A stretch of DNA of 64,000 nucleotides from Chitinophaga rhizosphaerae (GCF_003958645.1 NZ_RXLO01000001.1:1-64000); one strand, 5' to 3'; positions 45,178 to 54,179 are shown, counted from the stretch's first letter. The notes: generated from the sequence alone by a model not told the origin. Made by a program: numbers and translations.

Positions 45178-46428
45178 TCAAGGGCGAACCCCCCGTCCCA
45201 ACAGGAGCCGCAGGTAAAACTGCGGCTTTGCCAGTTTCTTCCGGAGGTCTACTTCGTGGAACATGCACGTCATCAGTTCCTGCAATTCCTTGTTCCGCGC
45301 ACTGAGCCGCATGAGCATATTGAGCAGCCAGGGGAAGCGGATGAGTTTTTGCAGCCGGGTGCTCATGGTCAGCTCGGGCCCCAGTACCCTGGCGATGTTT
45401 GCATCGTACGCCAGCAAGGTGGCGGCGCTGAAATCGTTTACCGTCACACAGGCGGCGGCTTGCTGGGCTGCCATGCGGGCGGAGTACATGGCGTTGCCGA
45501 TGCCTTCGCCGGTGAAGGGGTCGATAAGGAAGGCGGCGTCGCCCACCAGCATGTACCTTTCGCCGGAAAGGCGCCGTTTCTTGCTGCCGAGGGGGAGTCC
45601 GTATCCGTCGATATTGCCCTGGAGCGTGGCGTCTTTGAATCGTTCCCGGAGCGTGGGGTCGTTTTGTATGGCTTCCAGCATCAACTGTTTCAGGTTTACT
45701 TTCCTGCGCCGCGCCACTTTGCTGAGCATGCCCACACCTACATTGGCTTCGCCGTTCGGCAGCGGGAAAATCCAGAAATAGCCGGGCAGCACGTTTTTGA
45801 GGAAATGCAGTTCGATCAGGTTGTCGGCGTGCAGGCCTTTGATCCCACTGTAATAAGCCCTGATACCAGCCACATAATGGTCCGGCTCCATGCGGATGCC
45901 GGCCACGTCTTTCGTGAAACCGGAATGCGCGCCGTTGGCGGCGATCACCAGCTTCGCCTTGATCTGCAGGCTGCCGGAGGCGTCGGATAGGAGGTAACCG
46001 TCGGGCCGGAGGTCGTATTTCGTAATGGACTTTCCTTCTATCAGTTGCACCTGCTGACAGCGCCGCAGTTCTTCCACGAGGAAATTATCGAAATGAATGC
46101 GTTTGCAAACGAAGCCCCGCGGTTCGCCGGGCAGTTTTTCATAGCCGGGTTTATAGGGTATGTTGATGCTCATCCGGTTGGCGGCGACGAACGTAACGCC
46201 CCAGCTGTCTTCCTTGAACACATATTGTTGCAGTCTTTCCGCAATGCCGGGATCGATGCGGGACAGGAGCGTCAGCACTTTGCCGCTGAGGCCGTCGCCA
46301 CAGACTTTATCCCGTGGGAACACGGCTTTGTCGACCACCACGCAGGGGATGCCCATATATGCCAGCTGAAGCGCGGTGGTGGCGCCTGCGGGGCCGGCGC
46401 CGATGATGCAGATGTCGGTTTGGACCAT
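45178..46428 (-). CDS. Geranylgeranyl-reductase-family FAD-dependent oxidoreductase
   Basis: About 416 residues from the ATG at 46428 (MVQTDICIIGAGPAG); the frame stays open to 46539 but the Rossmann FAD motif fixes the start. Features in order: GAGPAGATTAL, VCGDGLSG (the family C-G-D-G-x-S-G motif), VIAANGAHSGFTK, and MLVGDAAFLIDPFTGEGIGNAM, the second FAD site. Family members reduce the isoprenoid chains of quinones, lipids or menaquinone, or act as general flavin monooxygenases/reductases. The true substrate is not readable. It overlaps no neighbour but follows the receiver-like/SUKH fusion on the same strand with a gap of about 110 bases. Confidence 0.87.
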   Translation of the reverse strand: MVQTDICIIGAGPAGATTALQLAYMGIPCVVVDKAVFPRDKVCGDGLSGKVLTLLSRIDPGIAERLQQYVFKEDSWGVTFVAANRMSINIPYKPGYEKLPGEPRGFVCKRIHFDNFLVEELRRCQQVQLIEGKSITKYDLRPDGYLLSDASGSLQIKAKLVIAANGAHSGFTKDVAGIRMEPDHYVAGIRAYYSGIKGLHADNLIELHFLKNVLPGYFWIFPLPNGEANVGVGMLSKVARRRKVNLKQLMLEAIQNDPTLRERFKDATLQGNIDGYGLPLGSKKRRLSGERYMLVGDAAFLIDPFTGEGIGNAMYSARMAAQQAAACVTVNDFSAATLLAYDANIARVLGPELTMSTRLQKLIRFPWLLNMLMRLSARNKELQELMTCMFHEVDLRKKLAKPQFYLRLLLGRGVRP

Positions 46429-46538
46429 ATGGGTGCAATGTAGGGAAATGGAGGAATACGGGGAAGGGGATTTTCCGCCGTTATGTTGCTGTACCAATAT
46501 GATTGATTGATCTGATGCAGTTATCCTAAAAATTTCCA

Positions 46539-47570
46539 TCAGGGGCTGGATGGGCTTTTGGGCGTTTTGTTATCTACCGGATGGTTCGTTTGTTGAGGCA
46601 GGCGCGCTAACGATTCGTCGAGCCACGACTCGTACCAGTCGAAAAAGGTAGGAGGTGCGGTATTACCACTGACGCTCGCCGGCTGGATGCCATTATCACT
46701 TCCCCGAAGATCTGCCCAAATGGTGCCATGAGCCGGGCCGTTCACAACGAGATGAATGCCTATGCCACAACCATAGTTGCAGATGGCGATCGCGCCGTTC
46801 ATCCAGGAAGGATCAAAATACATATCGGAAAATGTTTCGTATTGTTCTTCATATCCCTGTAGGTCTTCCTCTTCGGAAACCGTTGGCTTGAATTCGGCAT
46901 TCCATCCGGTAGTATGTGGAAAAGGAGCTGAGGGATTCAGCAATTCATCAGGTTTCCGGTAATCAAGATCGGTATAAAGCACGTTTTTTAGCATTTCAAG
47001 GCCATAATAAGGTCCGGCTCCGCCATTCCCCATTTCGGTGAGGAACAGGGTGTATTCTGCCGGGAGACGGATGCCATGCCGGGTTTCGAAGCTTTCGATT
47101 TCCTGAATGGAAACGGGTTGATGGAACAGGTACCGATGACTGGTTGAACCAAAAACGGTCTGACCGGCGTCCCGCGTTGAAAGTTGAGAGAATTTGCTGC
47201 GGATTCTTTCAAACTGTTCAGTTATTTCCAGTTTAACTTTCCGGAGATGGGACTGATAATTGTCAAGCAGGCTGCGGATTTGCACAGCGGCAACTGGATT
47301 GGCGGAGTGGACGTGATATTTTAATTCCAAAAGGTCGAAGCCGGATTCGAACACCAGCCATTTGGCGGCGGCGTAGCCGTCGGGCGCCAATTTCCCGGAT
47401 GCGTCCAACCCGAGATCGTTATCGAAACTGATGAAAGCCGGCAACCCGCGCTCGAGGATCGTGGATTTGAACGCGTCGAACGAACGTACGATGATAAAAT
47501 CACTGACCGGACGGTCTCTATAAACCATGTCTGCCGTCCGGAGATCGTCGAGGAAAAGTTGATATGCCAT
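46539..47570 (-). CDS. Fusion of a receiver-like cyclic-phosphate-processing domain (cREC) with a SMI1/KNR4 (SUKH) domain
   Basis: A 343-residue protein. Residues 1-100 match the receiver-like cREC/cyclic_PPR type: MAYQLFLDDLRTADMVYRD, VRSFDAFKSTILERG, SFDNDLGLDASGKLAPDGYAAAKWLV. These domains have the alpha/beta receiver fold with acidic residues kept, and have been placed with nucleotide-linked conflict systems. After a helical linker (about 100-150), residues about 150-300 match SUKH/SMI1-KNR4: IEEIESFE-like helix, GIRLPAEYTLFLTEMGNGGAGPYYGLEML, and a C-terminal acidic patch with WIDLRGSDNG-like strand. SUKH proteins often act as immunity proteins against toxins. No signal peptide or toxin partner is visible. 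Confidence 0.7.
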   Translation of the reverse strand: MAYQLFLDDLRTADMVYRDRPVSDFIIVRSFDAFKSTILERGLPAFISFDNDLGLDASGKLAPDGYAAAKWLVFESGFDLLELKYHVHSANPVAAVQIRSLLDNYQSHLRKVKLEITEQFERIRSKFSQLSTRDAGQTVFGSTSHRYLFHQPVSIQEIESFETRHGIRLPAEYTLFLTEMGNGGAGPYYGLEMLKNVLYTDLDYRKPDELLNPSAPFPHTTGWNAEFKPTVSEEEDLQGYEEQYETFSDMYFDPSWMNGAIAICNYGCGIGIHLVVNGPAHGTIWADLRGSDNGIQPASVSGNTAPPTFFDWYESWLDESLARLPQQTNHPVDNKTPKSPSSP

Positions 47571-47652
47571 GATGGAAAGCGTTCCAGCAAATATACGTTC
47601 CTCCGTGCAATGAATTTTTCACCAACAATGATGCATAATTGAAAACATTTAT

Positions 47653-47660
47653 TACTTTCG
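47653..47660 (+). promoter_or_regulatory. -7 promoter element of the second tRNA-Pro gene
   Basis: TACTTTCG, one base from the consensus, stands 31 bases before the tRNA, the same distance as in copy 1, and is preceded by the same TGAAAACATT stretch. The -33 TTG of copy 1 is not conserved at its position here. Confidence 0.5.
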
Positions 47661-47691
47661 CGTCCCCGTAACACACGAAATTACCGGAATT

Positions 47692-47768
47692 CGGGACGTA
47701 GCGCAGCCCGGTAGCGCGCTTGCATGGGGTGCAAGAGGCCGCTAGTTCGAATCTAGTCGTCCCGACCA
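47692..47768 (+). tRNA. tRNA-Pro (anticodon GGG), copy 2, CCA encoded
   Basis: The same cloverleaf as copy 1: acceptor arms CGGGACG/CGTCCCG, anticodon stem CTTGC/GCAAG, loop ATGGGGT (anticodon GGG), discriminator A. The 74-base body (47692-47765) is followed directly by CCA, unlike copy 1. Three substitutions separate the copies, near position 26 and in the variable/T-arm region. Both are transcribed in the same direction, 9.1 kb apart. Confidence 0.95.
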
Positions 47769-47777
47769 AAAAAAAGA

Positions 47778-47806
47778 GGTCACCAGGTAAATCCGGTGGC
47801 CTTTTT
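47778..47806 (+). terminator. Terminator of the second tRNA-Pro gene
   Basis: GGTCACC (47778-47784) pairs with GGTGGCC (47795-47801), one G-U pair, followed by five T; an A run precedes it. Confidence 0.75.
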
Positions 47807-48261
47807 GATTTCCGCCCGGTGCCGCATCAAATCGCCAGCGGAAGTGCTACAACCCCGCATGGCGGTCCGGCCTTTGCAGACGGGGTGGTTGCTGCAGGAG
47901 AAAAGGATAAATAGTTGTAGGCGGCCAGTTCGCAGCTTAGGGGATCGCTTACGACTACATGTGCACGGAAGGCCATGTTCACGGCCGGAACTTCTCGGAA
48001 AACGAGCTGGTCGGCAATTTCTTCATTTTTCCAATACTTAAAAGTGAGTATTTTCAGTAGCTACATCTACGCAAACATGTGAACGTCATGGGTTTCAGGC
48101 AAAAATAATATTGTGGTTTGAAGGATTTTTTCTACCTTGGTTTTGTATTGGATTGTGCTGTTCCCTGTAGTATATTATTTGTCAACCAAAATTCGCTGAT
48201 ACCCTAAACTCCTGGATACATTCCCAATTATTCCGTTACATCAACATAGCATTCTTTATCT
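47807..48261. other. Intergenic region with no supported gene
   Basis: About 455 bases between the second tRNA and the lipoprotein gene. No credible ORF or RNA is visible. A short inverted repeat ATACT/AGTAT surrounds TAAAAGTG near 48035-48052. It should hold the promoter of the two-gene unit that follows. Composition becomes AT-rich near the gene. Confidence 0.4.
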
Positions 48262-49056
48262 ATGAAGTTATTCCGAAGGATTTTCCTCCTGGGAGCCAGC
48301 ATCGGCTGCACAGGCATTGCCTGCAACAAGAATTCGCTCGAGCTACCACCAGTCAGCTCACCGCCGGCGGAACTGCGCCTGCAGGCGAAGATTGATGGAA
48401 TCGCCGCCGTTGAGTTCATTTTTCAGAAAACGACGGTGCCCGGTTCCGATACGGTCCGGATGTTTATCCGCAACCTGGATAAACTGCCGCTTTCCGGCGT
48501 TCGGTATGTGGCTGAGCTGTGCAACGCCGCTACGCAGAATTTCGATAATTGCCCCCTTCAGGTGACCGACGTTATTCCCGCATTGGCTGCCGGCGGCGAG
48601 CAGGTGCGCCTGGCCGAATGGGTTAACACGGGAATGGTGCTTGATAGCCAGCGCATCAACGTGGGCATCGTATCCGCCGGCGGCAGGGTACCGCATCCGC
48701 TCTGCGGAATTTACGGGAATGTTTCCGCCGGTTTCCAGGGAGCGGATACCATAACGAAGTATTACGGACAGATCCGCGGGTATGTGCTGGCCGACGGTAC
48801 GGCCACGTTTCGCCTGAAATCCGCTTTCGGCAAGAATGTCAACGCGAAAGGCCTTTTCACCGGGCTCCAGGCGTTCGACGGCGAACTGCTGGCCAACGGG
48901 CTGCAGCCGATCCCCTTCAGCCTCGATTCCGTGACGGTCGGAGGAACTCGCAAACCGATCGATACAACCGGCGGTACATGCATTTTTCGCATGAAACTCC
49001 AAACCGTGTACGATAGCCAGGTCAACTTCATCTTTTCCCAAACCAGCAAGCAGTAA
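48262..49056 (+). CDS. Predicted lipoprotein, unknown function
   Basis: A 264-residue protein with a lipoprotein signal; the cysteine at residue 21 (IGCTGIAC) is the likely lipidation site. The mature part is beta-rich, with strands such as AELRLQAKIDGIAAVEFIFQKT, PLSGVRYVAELCN and ERVNVGIVSAGG-like segments, which suggests one or two immunoglobulin-like folds. No family is recognised. The next gene, starting 4 bases after the stop, encodes a large coiled-coil protein with a barrel-like C terminus, so the two are one transcription unit and may act together at the outer membrane. Confidence 0.75.
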   Translation: MKLFRRIFLLGASIGCTGIACNKNSLELPPVSSPPAELRLQAKIDGIAAVEFIFQKTTVPGSDTVRMFIRNLDKLPLSGVRYVAELCNAATQNFDNCPLQVTDVIPALAAGGEQVRLAEWVNTGMVLDSQRINVGIVSAGGRVPHPLCGIYGNVSAGFQGADTITKYYGQIRGYVLADGTATFRLKSAFGKNVNAKGLFTGLQAFDGELLANGLQPIPFSLDSVTVGGTRKPIDTTGGTCIFRMKLQTVYDSQVNFIFSQTSKQ

Positions 49057-49060
49057 CAGC

Positions 49061-51103
49061 ATGAGCCATATATTATTTCGTAGCTTCTTCCTGACGGCGC
49101 TCATCGCTTTCGGACCGCAGATCGCCAATGCACAGGAAAATCCCGTCGCGAAAACAATTGAAGAAGGAGGGGAGAAGAGCGTCACAACCTCACCCTCCCG
49201 GCAAGAAATAACCATCGAAGCCAAATCGTTCGAGTTGTTTTTCGATGACGAAAAGAAATCGTTCATTGCGCACCTGAAAGCGACCTACAACCGCACCACA
49301 AAGCAAATGACCGTTGCCTTTATGCGGACCGGCGACAGTGGGGCAGACACTACTTTTGTCATCGCCGACAACCTCAATCTGAATACTTTTCGGTATTATA
49401 TGACCGAGAAGCTCGTGAAATACGAAGCCGCCCGGAACGCGGATTTTTTCCATGAATATGGCTTGCAACAGGTATACCTCTGGCTCTATTCGCTGGTGAC
49501 CGACGATGAAAACGAGGAAATCGGATCGTTGCGGTTCCGGCAGGCGGTTAGGGTAGCGGATTGGAATGATGAGAACACGCCGGCCAAAGAAGAAGAACTG
49601 GGCCGCCTTTTAAGGGAATTGCAAACCGAGATCGGCAAGCGAAACACCAGCATTGCCAAACATGAACAAGTCATTTCGTCAATTCTTAGCGAATATAAAG
49701 CCAGGACTAATGATGATAGCGGGAACGCACTCACTTTAGAAAGTACCGAAACCAAGAAAAAAACAGAGGCCCAACTTGAAAGCCTGCTGGAAAAAGTCCG
49801 CTCACGGGCCATCGATATGGCACAGGTGCAGCAAGACCTGAGTAAACTGGCGGAAAACAAACCATTCAGCAACAGGACCCGCGATCTGACCGCGCCAAAC
49901 AAAGCATTTACAGGCGCAACTGAACAAATCAGCATCAAACAGAAAGCCCTGGAAAGCAAAAAGATATTTGCCATCAAAGATATTTCCATCACCTTCGAAC
50001 GCGGCCATATCGAAAGGATTCAGGTTCGGGTGGAAAGGGATTTCGGGGAAATCCACATTTTCGAGAACATTTACGCCATCGGCTTTTCGTCGGTGAAAAA
50101 CTATAAAAATTTCGAAAATATCCGCCTGTTCAACCGGAAAGGAAACCGCCAGCGGGAATGCATCTGGCTGAGCGATGTCATCGCCAGTTACGACAACCTG
50201 GTGCAATTGTTCACACGGGATTACAGCCCGGCAGATATTGCCATCAATCACATCGACCCGGTTACCACACCGATCCTGAAACTGGAGAAGGAGAAAAATA
50301 TCCGGCTGTTCGACTCGCGCATCTATACCGATCTCGCCGGTTTCTCCGAAGAAGCCCCGAATGGACTGGTACAGGTGGAAGTGGGCCGCCGATTCAATAT
50401 CAACACCCATCGCATACAGGGAAATGGTCGGTACGATTTCGGGTGGTTCACCTATGCCTACCTCGCCGGTACGATCAGCAAGATCGAGAATAAAGACAGG
50501 ATTCTCCCGTTGCGCAACGCCGGCGTCATCCAGAACAATGTCATCGTTTCGCCTTCATATGCCACGAACCTCGATCTGCGGAGATACGAAAACACTTCGA
50601 TCCAGTTCGATCTGAATGTGTTCATGTTCGACTGGCCCGACAATAAATTCAGTTTGTATGCAGACCTGGGCGCGCGCTACGGCCATGTACGCGTGCAGGA
50701 TAGTTCCCGGCAGGTCAGCAATGGAGTCATCGGGGAGGTGGATCCGGGTAAGCCCTTTGGCGCCAATACCATCACATTCTTCCCGAAAGTCGCGGTCGAA
50801 TTGTTTTCCGAGCGGAGAGTGGGATTCATGGCCTATTACCAGCTGAACAACACGACTTTGATGAGCAACAATAAATTCGCGCAGATAATGAGCGATACGA
50901 AGTCGGATGTAAAATCTTTGTCGCTGGACAAACACGCCCGCTGGTCGCACATGGTGGAAATGCTGGTCAGGGTGGAAACGAACCGCAGTGGAAACGGGAT
51001 GATATTTGCCCGGGGGCGCTTTTTCTGGCAACAGGGAGATGCAAATAACTTCTTCCCGCAAATTCAGCTGGGATATGCGTACAACATTTTGTTCAGGAAG
51101 TAA
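49061..51103 (+). CDS. Large secreted protein: coiled coil plus probable outer-membrane beta barrel
   Basis: A 680-residue protein with a signal peptide (ending QIANAQ). Residues about 45-165 are a beta-rich domain (EITIEAKSFELFFDDEKKSF, QMTVAFMRTGDSG). Residues about 175-290 are predicted coiled coil (RLLRELQTEIGKRNTSIAKHEQ, TETKKKTEAQLESLLEKV). The C-terminal 300 residues alternate hydrophobic and polar residues in strand-like runs (ALYADLGARYGHVRV-like, RVGFMAYYQLNN) and end ...LGYAYNILFRK, as outer-membrane barrels do, although the last residue is not aromatic. It follows the lipoprotein after 4 bases. I do not recognise the family. Confidence 0.72.
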   Translation: MSHILFRSFFLTALIAFGPQIANAQENPVAKTIEEGGEKSVTTSPSRQEITIEAKSFELFFDDEKKSFIAHLKATYNRTTKQMTVAFMRTGDSGADTTFVIADNLNLNTFRYYMTEKLVKYEAARNADFFHEYGLQQVYLWLYSLVTDDENEEIGSLRFRQAVRVADWNDENTPAKEEELGRLLRELQTEIGKRNTSIAKHEQVISSILSEYKARTNDDSGNALTLESTETKKKTEAQLESLLEKVRSRAIDMAQVQQDLSKLAENKPFSNRTRDLTAPNKAFTGATEQISIKQKALESKKIFAIKDISITFERGHIERIQVRVERDFGEIHIFENIYAIGFSSVKNYKNFENIRLFNRKGNRQRECIWLSDVIASYDNLVQLFTRDYSPADIAINHIDPVTTPILKLEKEKNIRLFDSRIYTDLAGFSEEAPNGLVQVEVGRRFNINTHRIQGNGRYDFGWFTYAYLAGTISKIENKDRILPLRNAGVIQNNVIVSPSYATNLDLRRYENTSIQFDLNVFMFDWPDNKFSLYADLGARYGHVRVQDSSRQVSNGVIGEVDPGKPFGANTITFFPKVAVELFSERRVGFMAYYQLNNTTLMSNNKFAQIMSDTKSDVKSLSLDKHARWSHMVEMLVRVETNRSGNGMIFARGRFFWQQGDANNFFPQIQLGYAYNILFRK

Positions 51104-51437
51104 TACCGTGGAGGGGACGTGCCGCAAAATCCGATCGGCGGCGGTCAATTCAGCAATATGAAAGCCATCACGGGGGCGGATATTTGTGCTATAGGAGGGG
51201 TTCCGCAGCACGGTGGCCGTCAATTGGTCCGACGGCAATCTGACCGAAGGGAAAGGGCGTATACCTGCGGCTGTTTCCCTTCGGTATCACGGCTGGATTT
51301 CGATGCGCAAAAACAAAGTGTGATATGAAAATTGCGGCGTCACGACTTCCGCTTCTTCGCCTAAAATACATGTTAATGAAAAGTAAAATGTGTTTGGCGG
51401 GATGGAACGTTGGATGAAAAATCGCTATATTAAATGT
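51104..51437. other. Intergenic region with an 11-bp hairpin
   Basis: About 330 bases with no gene. A perfect 11-bp inverted repeat, CCGAAGGGAAA (51244-51254) and TTTCCCTTCGG (51274-51284), sits about 140 bases after the upstream stop and may end the upstream unit. No clear -33/-7 promoter for the dehydrogenase gene is seen. Confidence 0.45.
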
Positions 51438-53090
51438 ATGCAACATTCAGGCGTTATCATCATCGGCGCGGGGCTTTCGGGGCTGGTAGCCGCAGCGGAG
51501 CTGGCAGAAGCCGGGATCAAGGTTTTGCTGCTAGACCAGGAAAGCGAACGGCATCTGGGCGGACAGGCATTTTGGTCGCTCGGCGGATTGTTTATGGTAG
51601 ACACGCCGATGCAGCGCCGGATGGGCATCCGCGACAGCCTCGGGCTGGCGATGCAGGACTGGATGGGCACCGCGGCGTTCGACCGGCCGGAAGACCATTG
51701 GCCGCGTAAATGGGCGGAGGCGTACGTGCATTTCGCCGCTACGGAAAAATACGGATGGCTGAAGGCGCGTGGTTTGAAATTTTTTCCGGTGGTAGGATGG
51801 GCGGAGCGGGGAGGATACGGCGCTGTGGGGCACGGTAATTCCGTTCCGCGTTTCCACGTGACCTGGGGCACCGGTCCCGGCGTGGTGGAACCTTTCGCCA
51901 ATCGTGTGCTGGAAGCGGAAAGGAAAGGATTGGTGGAAATCAGGTTCCGGCACCGGGTGGAAGAGCTGATCGTCGAAAATGGTGTTGCCAAAGGAGTGAG
52001 GGGCGTGGAATTGGGGCCGTCTGTAGTGGCGCGGGGCGAGAAAAGTCCGGACGATGTGCTGGGGGATTTTCATTTTTCTGCGGACCATATCATCATCACA
52101 TCCGGCGGCATCGGCGCCAATCACGACCTGGTGCGAAAAAACTGGCCCGCCCGCCTCGGGCCTGCGCCGAAGCATATGGTATCCGGCGTGCCGGAGCATG
52201 TAGACGGGCGGATGCTGGGCGTGGCCGAAAAAGCGGGTGCGAACCTCATCAATCCCGACCGGATGTGGCATTACACGGAAGGCATCGCGAACTGGTCGCC
52301 CATCTGGAAAAACCATGGCATCCGCATTTTGCCCGGTCCTTCGTCCATCTGGCTCGACGCCGCCGGCAACCGGCTCCCCGTACCGCTGTTCCCCGGTTTC
52401 GATACGCTGGGAACGCTGCAACATCTCGGGCATACGGGGCACGACTATTCCTGGTTCATCCTCAACCAGAAGATCATCAAAAAGGAATTCGCATTATCCG
52501 GCTCCGAACAAAACCCCGATCTCACGGGGAAAGACTGGAAGCTGGTCGTGAAGCGCGCCTTCGGGAAAAAGGCCACCGCGCCCGTGGAAGCGTTCAAGGA
52601 ACATGGCGCCGATTTCGTAGTGGCGGATACGTTACACGAACTGGTGGCCGGCATGAATCGCCTGGCGCCCGACCTGCCGCTGGATTTCGCTGCCGTCGAA
52701 AAAATCCTCACCGCCCGCGATAACGAATTGCAAAACGGGTTCTGTAAAGACGGGCAGATCATGGCCATCCGCAACGCCCGCCGTTATCTCGGCGACCGCC
52801 TCATCCGCACGGCCCCTTTGCATAAGATCCTCGATCCCGCTGCCGGGCCCCTCATCGCCGTGAAACTGCATATCCTCACGCGCAAAACCCTCGGTGGCCT
52901 GGAAACCGATCTCGGCGCCAATGTGCTTCGCGCGGGCGGTGAGCGCATCGGCGGCCTCTATGCGGCCGGAGAGGCCGCAGGCTTCGGTGGCGGCGGCATG
53001 CACGGGTACCGCGCGCTGGAAGGGACTTTCCTCGGTGGATGCATCTTTTCCGGAAGAACGGCCGCCCGCACCATTATTGCCGCAAAATAA
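51438..53090 (+). CDS. FAD-binding dehydrogenase (fumarate reductase/KstD-like flavoprotein)
   Basis: About 550 residues from the ATG at 51438 (MQHSGVIIIGAGLSG), chosen because the Rossmann motif begins here; the frame is open to 51390. In order: GAGLSGLVAAAELA, a long substrate-binding region, HIIITSGGIGANHDL, PGPSSIWLDAAGNRLPVP and the C-terminal GLYAAGEAAGFGGGGMHG with GTFLGGCIFSGRTAA, the flavoprotein C-terminal FAD site. The pattern fits the FAD-binding dehydrogenase group that includes 3-ketosteroid dehydrogenase-like and fumarate-reductase-like proteins. Substrate not readable. Confidence 0.87.
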   Translation: MQHSGVIIIGAGLSGLVAAAELAEAGIKVLLLDQESERHLGGQAFWSLGGLFMVDTPMQRRMGIRDSLGLAMQDWMGTAAFDRPEDHWPRKWAEAYVHFAATEKYGWLKARGLKFFPVVGWAERGGYGAVGHGNSVPRFHVTWGTGPGVVEPFANRVLEAERKGLVEIRFRHRVEELIVENGVAKGVRGVELGPSVVARGEKSPDDVLGDFHFSADHIIITSGGIGANHDLVRKNWPARLGPAPKHMVSGVPEHVDGRMLGVAEKAGANLINPDRMWHYTEGIANWSPIWKNHGIRILPGPSSIWLDAAGNRLPVPLFPGFDTLGTLQHLGHTGHDYSWFILNQKIIKKEFALSGSEQNPDLTGKDWKLVVKRAFGKKATAPVEAFKEHGADFVVADTLHELVAGMNRLAPDLPLDFAAVEKILTARDNELQNGFCKDGQIMAIRNARRYLGDRLIRTAPLHKILDPAAGPLIAVKLHILTRKTLGGLETDLGANVLRAGGERIGGLYAAGEAAGFGGGGMHGYRALEGTFLGGCIFSGRTAARTIIAAK

Positions 53091-53206
53091 AGGTGAAGCG
53101 TCGGGATGATAGGTATGACGATCGGTCCGGGAATTTCGCGGGTTTGTCGATGGATGGGGATTTCCGTTTTCCGCATGGATTAACTTCCCCTGCAAAAAAC
53201 TCAGCG

Positions 53207-53656
53207 ATGGAAAAAGTAACGGCCACGTGGTGGTATCCCGAAGATAAGCTCATTCATACCCGTATCTGCGGACAGGTAGACGCAGCCGATGTTTCAACCT
53301 GGGCCATTTCCTTACGGCAGCAATTAGAAAACGTGGAAGACGGCGGTTCGTTCAAAATTTTCGTGGACCTGCATGGGTTCAAAGCCGTGGATGTCGATAC
53401 GCACAAAAAGTTCCGCGACGTTGTGCCGCTCACGCTGGCCGCCTATGGCTGGCGCGTGGGCTACCTGGATTTGTTCGAAGAGGCGGACGGTCTGCCGTTG
53501 TACAACACGCGCGGCATCCGCTGCTTCGCCGCTGCGCATGCGCACCAGGACGGAACGAAGATCGCGCTGTACGAAGGGCGGTACAGCCGGCCGCAGGAAC
53601 ATTTCTTCACCGATCCGGATGCGGCGGCAAAATGGATCCGTTCCATTCACGAATAA
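53207..53656 (+). CDS. Small protein with probable STAS/SpoIIAA-like fold
   Basis: 149 residues from the ATG at 53207 (MEKVTATWWYPED); the frame opens further upstream but this start removes a low-complexity N terminus. A central strand-helix pattern (FKIFVDLHGFKAVDVDTHKKFRDVV, GWRVGYLDLFEEADG, IRCFAAAHAHQDGTKIALYEG) and the late ...YSRPQEHFFTDPDAAAKWI helix fit the STAS-like SpoIIAA fold, though no phosphorylatable serine motif is obvious. No sigma or anti-sigma partner is adjacent. Function unknown. Confidence 0.6.
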   Translation: MEKVTATWWYPEDKLIHTRICGQVDAADVSTWAISLRQQLENVEDGGSFKIFVDLHGFKAVDVDTHKKFRDVVPLTLAAYGWRVGYLDLFEEADGLPLYNTRGIRCFAAAHAHQDGTKIALYEGRYSRPQEHFFTDPDAAAKWIRSIHE

Positions 53657-53680
53657 CACGTGCTAAATGTATTGCATAGC

Positions 53681-53716
53681 ATTGCCGGGCCGGACGTGAG
53701 CCCGGCAATGCCGTTT
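53681..53716. terminator. Bidirectional hairpin between convergent genes
   Basis: ATTGCCGGGC (53681-53690) and GCCCGGCAAT (53700-53709) form a perfect 10-bp stem with a 9-base loop. A short T run follows on the plus strand. It lies between the STAS-like gene and the convergent DUF4242 gene. Confidence 0.7.
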
Positions 53717-53730
53717 TCGGTGGATATGGA

Positions 53731-54003
53731 TTATTCGGCCGTTGCCGGATCGATGATCGCACTGACCTCGTGGACCGCGGTGGCGGGGAAGCCGCCTTTT
53801 TGCGCATGCTCGCGGATCAGGGCTTCGTTGGGCGAAATGTAAATGCAGAAGATTTTGTTGCCCGTAACATAACTATGGACCCACTGGATGGAGGGGCCCA
53901 ATTCGGCCAATACACTGCAGGAAGTCTGTGAAACTGCCTTCAATTGCTCCGGGTTCAGTTTGCCGGCACCCGGTAAATCTCTTTCAATGACATATTTAGG
54001 CAT
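53731..54003 (-). CDS. DUF4242 domain protein
   Basis: A 90-residue protein from the ATG at 54003 (MPKYVIERDLPG); a further in-frame ATG lies 6 bases upstream. The family signatures are IQWVHSYVTGNKIFCIYISPNEALIREHAQKGGFPA and the C-terminal VSAIIDPATAE. DUF4242 proteins are small ferredoxin-like-fold proteins of unknown role; some have been called nickel-binding by structure. It is a single gene on the minus strand; its stop lies 22 bases from the shared hairpin. Confidence 0.88.
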   Translation of the reverse strand: MPKYVIERDLPGAGKLNPEQLKAVSQTSCSVLAELGPSIQWVHSYVTGNKIFCIYISPNEALIREHAQKGGFPATAVHEVSAIIDPATAE

Positions 54004-54179
54004 ATACAATGGGGTTGGTCCGCAGGCGAATCTAATGGAACCATGCTGAAGTATGCGCGTTTCCCGCGGAAGATGAGGCGGTCGGGAGTACCCGAATGTA
54101 CGAAGATCCTGCTATATCATCCGTATTATGAAGCCCTGTTAGCAAAACGTTAAAGAACAGCCGTTTGCCGTAAATGTCG

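Noticed and set aside
46045-46443. A 132-codon plus-strand ORF inside the reductase gene
   Set aside because: It is fully antisense to a protein with clear FAD motifs and has no features of its own.
38590-47768. Genomic island between the two tRNA-Pro genes
   Set aside because: No integrase, direct repeat at an att site or change in composition was seen. The flanking similarity is explained by a tRNA gene duplication; kept only as a low-level finding.
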